From assembly GCA_963995505.1 (NCBI GenBank), contig OZ023198.1, forward strand, positions 1-64,000: 64,000 bases of DNA, given 5' to 3'. Below are positions 1-12,000 of this stretch, one piece after another. This stretch comes from Hypericum androsaemum. Lineage: Eukaryota; Streptophyta; Magnoliopsida; Malpighiales; Hypericaceae. Both the position numbers and the translations under genes were made by a program. How positions within the stretch are numbered: the first letter of the stretch is position 1; the number at the start of each line of letters is the position of its first letter. Under the pieces are notes generated by a model. That model saw nothing but the letters and a program-made list of their open reading frames with translations, had not been told where the DNA came from and made no database searches.

Positions 1-3000
1 TTGCCTTTTCATGCCTTTTCTTTCCTTTTCATGCCTTTTCTTGCCTTTCCGTGCCTTTTCTTGCCTTTTCGTGCCTTTTCTTGCCTTTTCATGCCATTTC
101 TTGCCTTTGCTTGCCTTTTCTTGCCTTTCTTGCCATTTCTTGCCTTTTCATGCCTTTTCATGCCTTTTCTTGCCTTTTCATACCTTTTCATGACTTTTCT
201 TGCCTTTTCATGCTTTTCATGACTTTTCTTGCCTTTTCATGCCTTTTCTTGCCTTTTCATGCATTTTCTTGATTTTTCATTTCTTTTCTTTCCTTTTCAT
301 GTCTTTTCTTGCCTTTTCTTGCCTTTTCATGCCTTTTCTTGCCTTTTCGTGCCTTTTCTTGAATTTTCATGCCTTTTCTTGCCTTTTCATGCCATTTCTT
401 GCCTTTTCTTGCCTTTCCTTGCCTTTCCTTGCCATTTCTTGCCTTTTCATGCCTTTTCTTGCCTTTTCATGCCTTTTCTTACGTTTTCATGCCTTCTCTT
501 GCCTTTTCATGCCTTTTCTTGCCTTTTCTTGGCTTTTCTTACCTTTTCATGAATTTTCTTGCCTTTCCATCTTTTTCATGACTTTTCTTGCCTTTTCATG
601 CCTTTTCATGCCTTTTCTTGCCTTTTCAAGCCTTTTTATGCATTTTCTTGCCTTTTCATGCATTTTCTTGATTTTTCATTCCTTTTCTTTCCTTTTCATG
701 TCTTTTCTTGTCTTTTTTTGCCCGTTTATACTTTTTTTCTTCTTGCCTTTTCTTGCCTTTTCATGCCTTTTCTTGCCTTTTCATGCCTTTTCTTGCATTT
801 TCATGCCTTTTCTTGCCTTTTCATGCCTTTTCTTGCCTTTTCGTTCCTTTTCATGACTTTTCAGGCCTTTTCATGCCTTTTCATGCCTTTTCTTGCCTTT
901 TCATGCCTTTTCTTCCCTTTTCATGCCTTTTCTTGCCTTTCCTTGCCATTCCTTGCAATTTCTTACCTTTTCATGCCTTTTCTTGCCTTTTCTTTCCTTT
1001 TCATGCCTTTTCATGCCTTTTCTTGCCTTTTCATGCCTTTTCATGCCTTTTTAGACCTTTTCTTGCCTTTTCATGCTTTTTCATGCCTTTTCTTGACTTT
1101 TCAGGCCTTTTCTTGCCTTTTTATGCTTTTTCATGCCTTTTCTTGCCTTTTCATGCCTATTCTTACCTTTTCTTGCCTTTTCATACCCTTTCTTGCCTTT
1201 TCGTGCCTTTTCTTGCATTTTCATGCCTTTTCTTGCCTTTTCATGCCTTTTCATGCCTTTTCTTGCCTTTTCTTGCATTTTTATGCCTTTTGTTGCCTTT
1301 TCAAACCTTTTCATGCCTTTTCTTGCCTTTTCTTGCCTTTTCATGCCTTTTCTTGCTTTTTTTTGCCTTTTCATGCCTTTTCTTGCCTGTTTATGCTTTT
1401 TCATGTCTTTTCTTGCCTTTTCTTGCCTTTTCATGCCTTTTCTTTCCTTTTCTTGCATTTTCTAGCCTTTTCATGCCCTTTCATGCCTTTTCTTGCCTTA
1501 TCATGCCTTTTCTTGCCTTTTCTTGCCTTTTCATGCCTTTTCTTGCATTTTCTTATCTTTTCATGCCTTTTCATGCCTTTTCTTGCCTTTTCATTCCTTT
1601 TCTTGCCTTTTCATTTCTTTTTTTGCCTTTTCTTGCCTTTTCAGGCCTTTTCTTGCCTTTTCTTGCCTTTTCCTGCCTTTTCATGCCTTTTCATGACTTT
1701 TCTTGCCTTTTCATGCCTTTTCTTGCCTTTTCAAGCCTTTTCATGCCTATTATTGCCTTTTCATGCCTTTTCTTGCCTTTTCTTACCTTTTCATGCCTTT
1801 TCTTGCATTGTCTTGCCTTTTCATGCCTTTTCTTGCCTTTTCTTGCCTTTTAATGCCTTTTCATGCCTTTTCATGACTTTTCTTGCCTTTTTATGCCTTT
1901 TTATAACTTTTCTTGCGTTTTCATACCTTTTCATGCCATTTCTTACCTTTTAATGCCTTTTCTGCCTTTCCTTGCCATTTCTTGCCTTTTCATGCCTTTG
2001 TTTTCCTTTTCATGCCTTTTCTTGCCTTTTCTTTCCTTTTCATGCCTTTTCTTGCTTTTTCTTGCCTTTCTTGCCTTATCATTCTTTTTCTTAGCTTTTT
2101 ATGCTTTTTCTTGTCTTTTCTTGCCTTTTCATGCCTTTTCTTCCCTTTTCTTCCCTTTTCTTGCCTTTTCATGACTTTTCTTGCCTTTTCATGACTTTTC
2201 TTGCCTTTTCTTGCCTTTTCATGACTTTTTTTGCCTTTTCATGCCTTTTCATCACTTGTCTTGCCTTTTCATGCATTTTCATACCTTTTCTTGCCTTTTC
2301 ATGCCTTTTCTTGCCTGTTCGTGCCTTTTCTTGCCTTTTCATGCCTTTTCTTCCCCTTTCATGCCATTTCTTGCCTTTTCATGCCTTTTCTTTCCTTTTC
2401 ATGCTTTTTCTTGCCTTTTCATGTCTTTTCTTACCTTTTCATGACTTTTCTTGCCTTTTCATGCCTTTTCTTGCCTTTTAATGCCTTTTCTTGCCTTTTC
2501 ATACATTTTCTTGATTTTTCATTCCTTTTCTTGCCTTTTCATGCCTTTTCTTGCCTGTTTATGCTTTTTCTTGTCTTTTCTTGCCTTTTCTTGCCTTTTC
2601 ATTCCTTTTCTTGCCTTTTCATGCCTTTTCTTTCCTTTTCTTGCCTTTTCTTGACTTTTCTTGCTTTTTCTTATCTTTTCTTGCCTTTCCATGCCTTTTC
2701 TTGCCTTTTTTTGCCTTTTCATGCCTTTTCTTGCAATTTCTTGCCTTTTCATGCCTTTTCTTGCCTTTTCATGCCTTTTCTTGCCTTTTTACGCTTTTTC
2801 TTGTTTTTTTCTTGCCTTTTCATTCCTTTTCTCGCCTGTTCGTGCCTTTTCTTGCCTTTTCATGCGTTTTCTTGCTTTTTCTTGCCTTTTCATGCCTTTT
2901 CATACCTTTTCATGCCTTTTCATGCCTTTTCTTGCCTTTTCATTCCTTTTCTTGCCTTTTCATGCCCTTTCTTGCCTTTTCTTGCCATTTCTTGTCTTTT

Positions 3001-6000
3001 CATACCTTTTCTTGCCTTTTCTTGCCTTTTCTTGTCTTTTCATGCCTTTTCAGCCTTTTTAGGCCTTTTCTTGCATTTTCTTGCTTTTTCATGCCTTTTC
3101 TTGTATTTTCTTGCTTTTTCATGCTTTTTCTTGCCTTTTTACGCTTTTTCTTGTCTTTTCTTGCCTTTTCATTCCTTTTCTTGCCTTTTCATTCCTTTTC
3201 TTGCATTTTCATGCCTTTTCTTGTCTTTTCTTGCCTTTTTATGCCTTTTCTTACTTTTTCTTGCCTTTTCTTGTCTTTTCTTGCCTTTTCATACCTTTTC
3301 TTGCCTTTTTTCGCCTTTTCATGCTTTTCTTGCATTTTCTTGCCTTTTCATGCCTTTTCTTGCCTTTTCATACCTTTTCTTGCCTTTTTACGCTTTTTCT
3401 TGTCTTTTCTTGCCTTTTCATTCCTTTTCTTGCCTTTTCATGCCTTTTCTTGCCTTTTCTTGCCTTTTCTTGCTTTTTCTTGCCTTTTCAGGCCTTTTCA
3501 TGCCTTGTCTTGCCTTTTCATGCCTTTTCTTGCCTTTTCATGCCTTTTCTTGCCTTTTCTTGCCTTTTCTTGCCTTTTCATGCCTTTTCTTGCCTTTCCT
3601 TGCCATTTCTTCTCTTTTCATACCTTTTCTTGCCTTTTCTTGCCTTTTTTAGCCTTTTCATGCCTTTTCATGCCTTTTCTTGCCTTTTCATTCCTTTTTA
3701 GGCCTTTTCTTGCATTTTCTTGCTTTTTCATGCCTTTTCTTGCCTTTTCTTGCCTGTTCTTCCCTTTTCATGCCTTTTCTTGCCTTTTCTGGCCTTTTCT
3801 GGCCTTTTCTTGCGTTTTCTTGCATTTTCTTGCATTTTCATGCCTTCTCTTGCCTTTTCATGCCTTTTCTTGCCTTTTCTTCCCTTTTCTTGCCTTTTCA
3901 TGCCTTTTCTTGCTTTTTCATGCCTTTTCTTGCCTTTTCTTACATTTTTATGCCTTTTCTTGCCTTTTCAAACCTTTTCATACCTTTACTTGCCTTTTCA
4001 TTCCTTTTCTTGCTTTTCATGCCTTTTCTTGCCTTTTCATGCCTTTTCATGCCTTTTCTTGCCTTTTGATGCCTTTTCTTGCCTTTTCATGCCTTTTCTT
4101 GCATTTTTTTTGCCTTTTCATGCCTTTTCATGCCTGTTTATGCTTTTTCTTATCTTTTCTTGCCTTTTCTTGCCTTTTCTTGCCTTTTCATTCCTTTTCT
4201 TGCCTTTTCATTCCTTTTCTTGCCTTTTCTTGCCTTTTCATGCCTTTTCATGTCTTTTCTTGCCTTTTCATGCCTTTTCTTGCATTTTCTTGCCTTTTCA
4301 TGCCTTTTCTTGCCTTTTCATGCCTTTTTATTCCTTTTCTTGCCTTTTTATGCCTTTTCATGCCTTTTCTTACATTTTCTTGCAATTTCTTGCCTTTTTA
4401 TGCTTTTTCTTATCTTTTCATGCCTTTTCATGACTTTTCTTGCCTTTTCATGCCTTTTCATGACTTGTCTTGCCTTTTCATGCCTTTTCATGCCTTTTCT
4501 TGCCTTTTCTTGCCTTTTCGTGCCTTTTCTTGCCTTTTCATGCCATTTCTTGCCTTTGCTTGCCTTTTCTTGCCTTTCCTTGCCATTTCTTGCCTTTTCA
4601 TGCCTTTTCATGCCTTTTCTTGCCTTTTCATGCATTTTCTTACCTTTTTATGCCTTTTCTTACCTTTTCATGCCTTTTCTTGCCTTTTCATGCCTTTTCA
4701 TGCCTTTTTATGCCTTTTCTTTCCTTTTCTTGCCTTTTCTTGACTTTTCTTGCTTTTTCTTATCTTTTCTTGCCTTTCCATGCCTTTTCTTGCCTTTTTT
4801 TGCCTTTTCATGCCTTTTCTTGCAATTTCTTACCTTTTCATGCCTTTTCTTGCCTTTTCATGCCTTTTCTTGCCTTTTTACGCTTTTTCTTGTTTTTTCT
4901 TGCCTTTTCATTCCTTTTCTCACCTTTTCATTCCTTTTCTTGCCTTTTCATGCGTTTTCTTGCTTTTTCTTGCCTTTTCATGCCTTTTCATACCTTTTCA
5001 TGCCTTTTCATGCCTTTTCATGCCCTTTCTTGCCTTTTCTTGCCATTTCTTGTCTTTTCATACCTTTTCTTGCCTTTTCTTGCCTTTTCTTGTCTTTTCA
5101 TGCCTTTTCAGCCTTTTTAGGCCTTTTCTTGCATTTTCTTGCTTTTTCATGCCTTTTCTTGTATTTTCTTGCTTTTTCATTCTTTTTCTTGCCTTTTTAC
5201 GCTTTTTCTTGTCTTTTCTTGCCTTTTCTTGCCTTTTCATTCCTTTTCTTGCATTTTCATGCCTTTTCTTGTCTTTTCTTGCCTTTTCATGCCTTTTCTT
5301 ACTTTTTCTTGCCTTTTCTTGCCTTTTCATACCTTTTCTTGCCTTTTTTTGCCTTTTCATGCTTTTCTTGCATTTTCTTGCCTTTTCATGCCTTTTCTTG
5401 CCTTTTCATGCCTTTTCTTGCCTTTTTACTCTTTTTCTTATCTTTTCTTGCCTTTTCATTCCTTTTCTTCCCTTTTCATGCCTTTTCTTGCCTTTTCTTG
5501 CCTTTTCAGGCCTTTTCTTGCTTTTTCTTGCCTTTTCAGGCCTTTTCATGCCTTTTCTTGCCTTTTCATGCCTTTTCTTGCCTTTTCTTGCCTTTTCATG
5601 CCTTTTCTTGCCTTTCCTTGCCATTTCTTCTCTTTTCATACCTTTTCTTGCCTTTTCTTTCCTTTTTTAGCCTTTTCATGCCTTTTCATGCCTTTTCTTG
5701 CCTTTTCATGCCTTTTCATTCCTTTTTAGGCCTTTTCTTGCATTTTCTTGCTTTTTCATGCCTTTTCTTGCCTTTTCTTGAGTGTTCTTCCCTTTGCATG
5801 CCTTTTCTTGCCTTTTCTGGCCTTTTCTGGCCTTTTCTTGCGTTTTCTTGCCTTTTCTTGCATTTTCATGTCTTCTCTTGCCTTTTCATGCCTTTTCTTG
5901 CCTTTTCTTGCCTTTTCTTGCCTTTTCATGCCTTTGAGCTTTTTCATGCCTTTTCTTGCCTTTTCTTACATTTGTATGCCTTTTCTTGCCATTTCAAACC

Positions 6001-9000
6001 TTTTCATGCCTTTTCTTGCCTTTTCATTCCTTTTCTTGCTTTTCATGCCTTTTCTTGCCTTTTCATGCCTTTTCATGCCTTTTCTTGCCTTTTCATGCCT
6101 TTTCTTGCCTTTTCATGCCTTTTCTTGCATTTTTTTTGCCTTTTCATGCCTTTTCATTCCTGTTTATGCTTTTTCTTGTCTTTTCTTGCCTTTTCTTGCC
6201 TTTTCATTCCTTTTCTTGCCTTTTATTGCCTTTTCATGCCTTTTCATGTCTTTTCTTGCCTTTTCATGCCTTTTCTTGCCTTTTCATGCCTTTTCTTCCC
6301 TTTTCTTGCCTTTTCATGACTTTTCTTGCTTTTTCAGGCCTTTTCTTATCTTTTCATGCCTTTTCATGACTTTTCTTGCCTTTTCATGCCTTTTCATGAC
6401 TTGTCTTGCCTTTTCATGCCTTTTCATGCCTTTTCTTGCCTTTTCATGCCTTTTCTTGCCTTTTCGTGCCTTTTCTTGCCTTTTCGTGCCTTTTCTTGCC
6501 TTTTCATGCCATTTCATGCCTTTGCTTGCCTTTTCTTGCCTTTCCTTGCCATTTCTTGCCTTTTCATGGCTTTTCATGCCTTTTCTTGCCTTTTCATGCG
6601 TTTTCTTACCTTTTTATGCCTTTTCTTACCTTTTCATGCCTTTTCTTGCCTTTTCATGCCTTTTCATGCCTTTTCTTTCCTTTTCTTGCCTTTTCTTGAC
6701 CTTTCTTGCTTTTTCTTATCTTTTCTTGCCTTTCCATGCCTTTTCTTGACTTTTTTTGCCTTTTCATGCCTTTTCTTGCAATTTCTTGCCTTTTCATGCC
6801 TTTTCTTGCCTTTTCTTGCCCTTTATTGCCTTTTTATGCTTTTTCTTGTTTTTTCTTGCCTTTTCATTCCTTTTCTCGCCTTTTCATGCCTTTTCTTGCC
6901 TTTTCATGCGTTTTCTTGCTTTTTCTTGCCTTTTCATGCCTTTTCATACCTTTTCAAGCCTTTTCATGCCTTTTCTTGCCTTTTCATGCCCTTTCTTGCC
7001 TTTTCTTGCCATTTCTTGCCTTTTTCTTGCCTTTTCATGCCTTTTCTTGCTTTTTCTTGCCTTTTCATTCCTTTTCTTGCCTTTTCATGACTTTTCTTGC
7101 CTTTTTATGCCTTTTTATAACTTTTCTTGCATTTTTATGCCTTTTTATAACTTTTCATGCCATTTCTTACCTTTTAATGCCTTTTCTGCCTTTCCTTGCC
7201 ATTTCTTGCCTTTTCATGCCTTTTTTTTCCTTTTCATGCCTTTTCTTGCCTTTTCTTTCCTTTTCATGACTTTTCTTTCTTTTTCATGCCTTTCTTGCCT
7301 TATCATTCTTTTTCTTAGCTTTTTATGCTTTTTCTTGTCTTTTCTTGCCTTTTCATGCCTTTTCTTCCCTTTTCTTCCCTTTTCTTGCCTTTTCATGACT
7401 TTTCTTGCCTTTTCATGACTTTTCTTGCCTTTTCTTGCCTTTTCATGACTTTTTTTGCCTTTTCATGCCTTTTCATCACTTGTCTTGCCTTTTCATGCAT
7501 TTTCATACCTTTTCTTGCCTTTTCATGCCTTTTCTTGCCTGTTCGTGCCTTTTCTTGCCTTTTCATGCCTTTTCTTCCCCTTTCATGCCATTTCTTGCCT
7601 TTTCATGCCTTTTCATGCTTTTTCTTGCCTTTTCATGTCTTTTCTTGCCTTTTCAAGCCTTTTCTTGCCTTTTCATGCCTTTTCTTGCCTTTTCATACAT
7701 TTTCTTGATTTTTCATTCCTTTTCTTGCCTTTTCATGCCTTTTCTTGCCTGTTTATGCTTTTTCTTGTCTTTTCTTGCTTTTTCTTGTCATTTCATGCCT
7801 TTTCTTGCCTTTTTATGCTTTTTCTTGTCTTTTCTTGCCTTTTCTTGCCTTTTCATTCCTTTTCTTGCCTTTTCATGCCTTCTCTTTCCTTTTCTTGCCT
7901 TTTCTTGACTTTTCTTGCTTTTTCTTATCTTTTCTTGCCTTTCCATGCCTTTTCTTGCCTTTTTTTGCCTTTTCATGCCTTTTCTTGCAATTTCGTGCCT
8001 TTTCATGCCTTTTCTTGCCTTTTCATGCCTTTTCTTGCCTTTTTACGCTTTTTCTTGTTTTTTCTTGCCTTTTCATTCCTTTTCTCGCCTTTTCATGCCT
8101 TTTCTTGCCTTTTCATGCATTTGCTTGCTTTTTCTTGCCTTTTCATGCCTTTTCATACCTTTTCATGCCTTTTCATGCCTTTTCTTGCCTTTTCATTCCT
8201 TTTCTTGCCTTTTCATACCCTTTCTTGCCTTTTCTTGCCATTTCTTATCTTTTCATACCTTTTCTTGCCTTTTCTTGCCTTTTCTTGTCTTTTCATGCCT
8301 TTTCAGCCTTTTTAGGCCTTTTCTTGCATTTTCTTGCTTTTTCATGCCTTTTCTTGTATTTTCTTGCTTTTTCATGCTTTTTCTTGCCTTTTTACGCTTT
8401 TTCTTGTCTTTTCTTGCCTTTTCTTGCCTTTTCATTCCTTTTCTTGCCTTTTCATTCCTTTTCTTGCATTTTCATGCCCTTTCTTGTCTTTTCTTGCCTT
8501 TGTATGCCTTTTCTGACTTTTTCTTGCCTTTTCTTGCCTTTTCATACCTTGTCTTGCCTTTTTTTGCCTTTTCATGCTTTTCTTGCATTTTCTTGCCTTT
8601 TCATGCCTTTTCTTGCCTTTTCATACCTTTTCTTGCCTTTTTACGCTTTTTCTTGTCTTTTCTTGCCTTTTCATTCCTTTTCTTGCCTTTTCATGCCTTT
8701 TCTTGCCTTTTCTTGCCTTTTCATGCCTTTTCTTGCTTTTTCTTGCCTTTTCAGGCCTTTTCATGCCTTGTCTTGCCTTTTCATGCCTTTTCTTGCCTTT
8801 TCATGCCTTTTCTTGCCTTTTCTTGCCTTTTCTTGCCTTTTCATGCCTTTTCTTGCCTTTCCTTGCCATTTCTTCACTTTTCATACCTTTTCTTGCCTTT
8901 TCTTGCCTTTTTTAGCCTTTTCATGCCTTTTCTTGCCTTTTCATGCCTTTTCATTCCTTTTTAGGCCTTTTCTTGCATTTTCTTGCTTTTTCATGCCTTT

Positions 9001-12000
9001 TCTTGCCTTTTCTTGCCTCTTCTTCCCTTTTCATGCCTTTTCTTGCCTTTTCTGGCCTTTTCTGGCCTTTTCTTGCGTTTTCATGCCTTCTCTTGCCTTT
9101 TCATGCCTTTTCTTGCCTTTTCTTGCCTTTTCATGCCTTTTCTTGCTTTTTCATGCCTTTTCTTGCCTTTTCTTACATTTTTATGCCTTTTCTTGCCTTT
9201 TCAAACCTTTTCATACCTTTCCTTGCCTTTTCATTCCTTTTCTTGCTTTTCATGCCTTTTCATGCCTTTTCATGCCTTTTCTTGCCTTTTCATGCCTTTT
9301 CTTGCCTTTTCATGCCTTTTCTTGCATTGTTTTTGCCTTTTCATGCCTTTTCATGCCTGTTTATGCTTTTTCTTGTCTTTTCTTGCCTTTTCATTCCTTT
9401 TCTTGCCTTTTCTTGCCTTTTCATGCCTTTTCATGTCTTTTCTTGCCTTTTCATGCCTTTTCTTGCATTTTCTTGCCTTTTCATGCCTTTTCTTGCCTTT
9501 TCATGCCTTTTTATTCCTTTTCTTGCCTTTTTATGCCTTTTCATGCCTTTTCTTACATTTTCTTGCAATTTCTTGCCTTTTTATGCTTTTACTTGTCTTT
9601 TCTTGCCTTTTCTTGCCTTTTCATTCCTTTTCTTGCCTTTTCATGCCTTTTCTTCCCTTTTCTTGCCTTTTCATGACTTTTCTTGCTTTTTCAGGCCTTT
9701 TCTTATCTTTTCATGCCTTTCCATGACTTTTCTTGCCTTTTCATGCCTTTTCATGACTTGTCTTGCCTTTTCATGCCTTTTCATGCCTTTTCATGACTTG
9801 TCTTGCCTTTTCTTGCCTTTCCTTGCCATTTCTTGCCTTTTCATGCCTTTTCATGCCTTTTCTTGCCTTTTTTTGCCTTTTCATGCTTTTCTTGCATTTT
9901 CTTGCCTTTTCATGCCTTTTCTTGCCTTTTCATGCCTTTTCTTGCCTTTTTATGCCTTTTCTTTCCTTTTCTTGCCTTTTCTTGACTTTTCTTGCTTTTT
10001 CTTATCTTTTCTTGCCTTTCCATGCCTTTTCTTGCCTTTTTTTGCCTTTTCATGCCTTTCCTTGCAATTTCTTGCCTTTTCATGCCTTTTCTTACCTTTT
10101 CATACCTTTTCTTGCCTTTTTACGCTTTTTCTTGTTTTTTCTTGCCTTTTCATTCCTTTTCTCGCCTTTTCATGCCTTTTCATGCGTTTTCTTGCTTTTT
10201 CTTGCCTTTTCATGCCTTTTCATACCTTTTCATGCCTTTTCATGCCTTTTCTTGCCTTTTCATGCCCTTTCTTGCCTTTTCTTGCCATTTCTTGTCTTTT
10301 CATACCTTTTCTTGCCTTTTCTTGCCTTTTCTTGTCTTTTCATGCCTTTTCAGCCTTTGTAGGCCTTTTCTTGCATTTTCTTGCTTTTTCATGCCTTTTC
10401 TTGTATTTTCTTGCTTTTTCATGCCTTTTCATGCCTTTTCATTCCTGTTTATGCTTTTTCTTGTCTTTTCTTGCCTTTTCTTGCCTTTTCATTCCTTTTC
10501 TTGCCTTTTCATTCTTTTTCTTGCATTTTCATGCCTTTTCTTGTCTTTTCTTGCCTTTTCATGCCTTTTCTTACTTTTTCTTGCCTTTTCTTGCCTTTTC
10601 TTGCCTTTTCATACCTTTTCTTGCCTTTTTTTGCCTTTTCATGCTTTTCTTGCATTTTCTTGCCTTTTCTTGCCTTTTCATGCCTTTTCTTGCCTTTTCA
10701 TGCCTTTTCTTGCCTTTTTACTCTTTTTCTTATCTTTTCTTGCCTTTTCATTCCTTTGCTTGCCTTTTCATGCCTTTTCTTGCCTTTTCTTGCCTTTTCA
10801 TGCCTTTTCTTGCTTTTTCTTGCCTTTTCAGGCCTTTTCATGCCTTTTCTTGCCTTTTCATGCCTTTTCTTGCCTTTTCTTGCCTTTTCATGCCTTTTCT
10901 TGCCTTTCCTTGCCATTTCTTCTCTTTTCATACCTTTTCTTGCCTTTTCTTTCCTTTTTTAGCCTTTTCATGCCTTTTCATGCCTTTTCTTGCCTTTTCA
11001 TGCCTTTTCATTCCTTTTTAGGCCTTTTCTTGCATTTTCTTGCTTTTTCATGCCTTTTCTTGCCTTTTCTTGCCTGTTCTTCCCTTTTCATGCCTTTTCT
11101 TGCCTTTTCTGGCCTTTTCTGGCCTTTTCTTGCGTTTTCTTGCCTTTTCTTGCATTTTCATGTCTTCTCTTGCCTTTTCATGCCTTTTATTGCCTTTTCT
11201 TGCCTTTTCTTGCCTTTTCATGCCTTTTCTTGCTTTTTCATGCCTTTTCTTGCCTTTTCATGCCTTTTCTTGCTTTTTCATGCCTTTTCTTGCCTTTTCT
11301 TACATTTTTATGCCTTTTCTTGCCATTTCAAACCTTTTCATGCCTTTTCTTGCCTTTTCATTCCTTTTCTTGCTTTTCATGCCTTTTCTTGCCTTTTCAT
11401 GCCTTTTCATGCCTTTTCTTGCCTTTTTATGCCTTTTCTTGCCTTTTCATGCCTTTTCTTGCATTTTTTTTGCCTTTTCATGCCTTTTCATTCCTGTTTA
11501 TGCTTTTTCTTGTCTTTTTTTGCCTTTTCTTGCCTTTTCATTCCTTTTCTTGCCTTTTCTTGCCTTTTCATGCCTTTTCATGTCTTTTCTTGCCTTTTCA
11601 TGCCTTTTCTTGCCTTTTCATGCCTTTTCATGTCTTTTCTTGCCTTTTCATGCCTTTTCTTGCCTTTTCATGCCTTTTCTTCCCTTTTCTTGCCTTTTCA
11701 TGACTTTTCTTGCTTTTTCAGGCCTTTTCTTATCTTTTCATGCCTTTTCATGACTTTTCTTGCCTTTTCTTGCCTTTTCATGCCTTTTCATGACTTGTCT
11801 TGCCTTTTCATGCCTTTTCATGCCTTTTCTTGCCTTTTCGTGCCTTTTCTTGCCTTTGCGTGCCTTTTCTTGCCTTTTCGTGCCTTTTCTTGCCTTTTCA
11901 TGCCATTTCTTGCCTTTGCTTGCCTTTTCTTGCCTTTCCTTGCCATTTCTTGCCTTTTCATGCCTTTTCTTGCCTTTTCATGCGTTTTCTTACCTTTTTA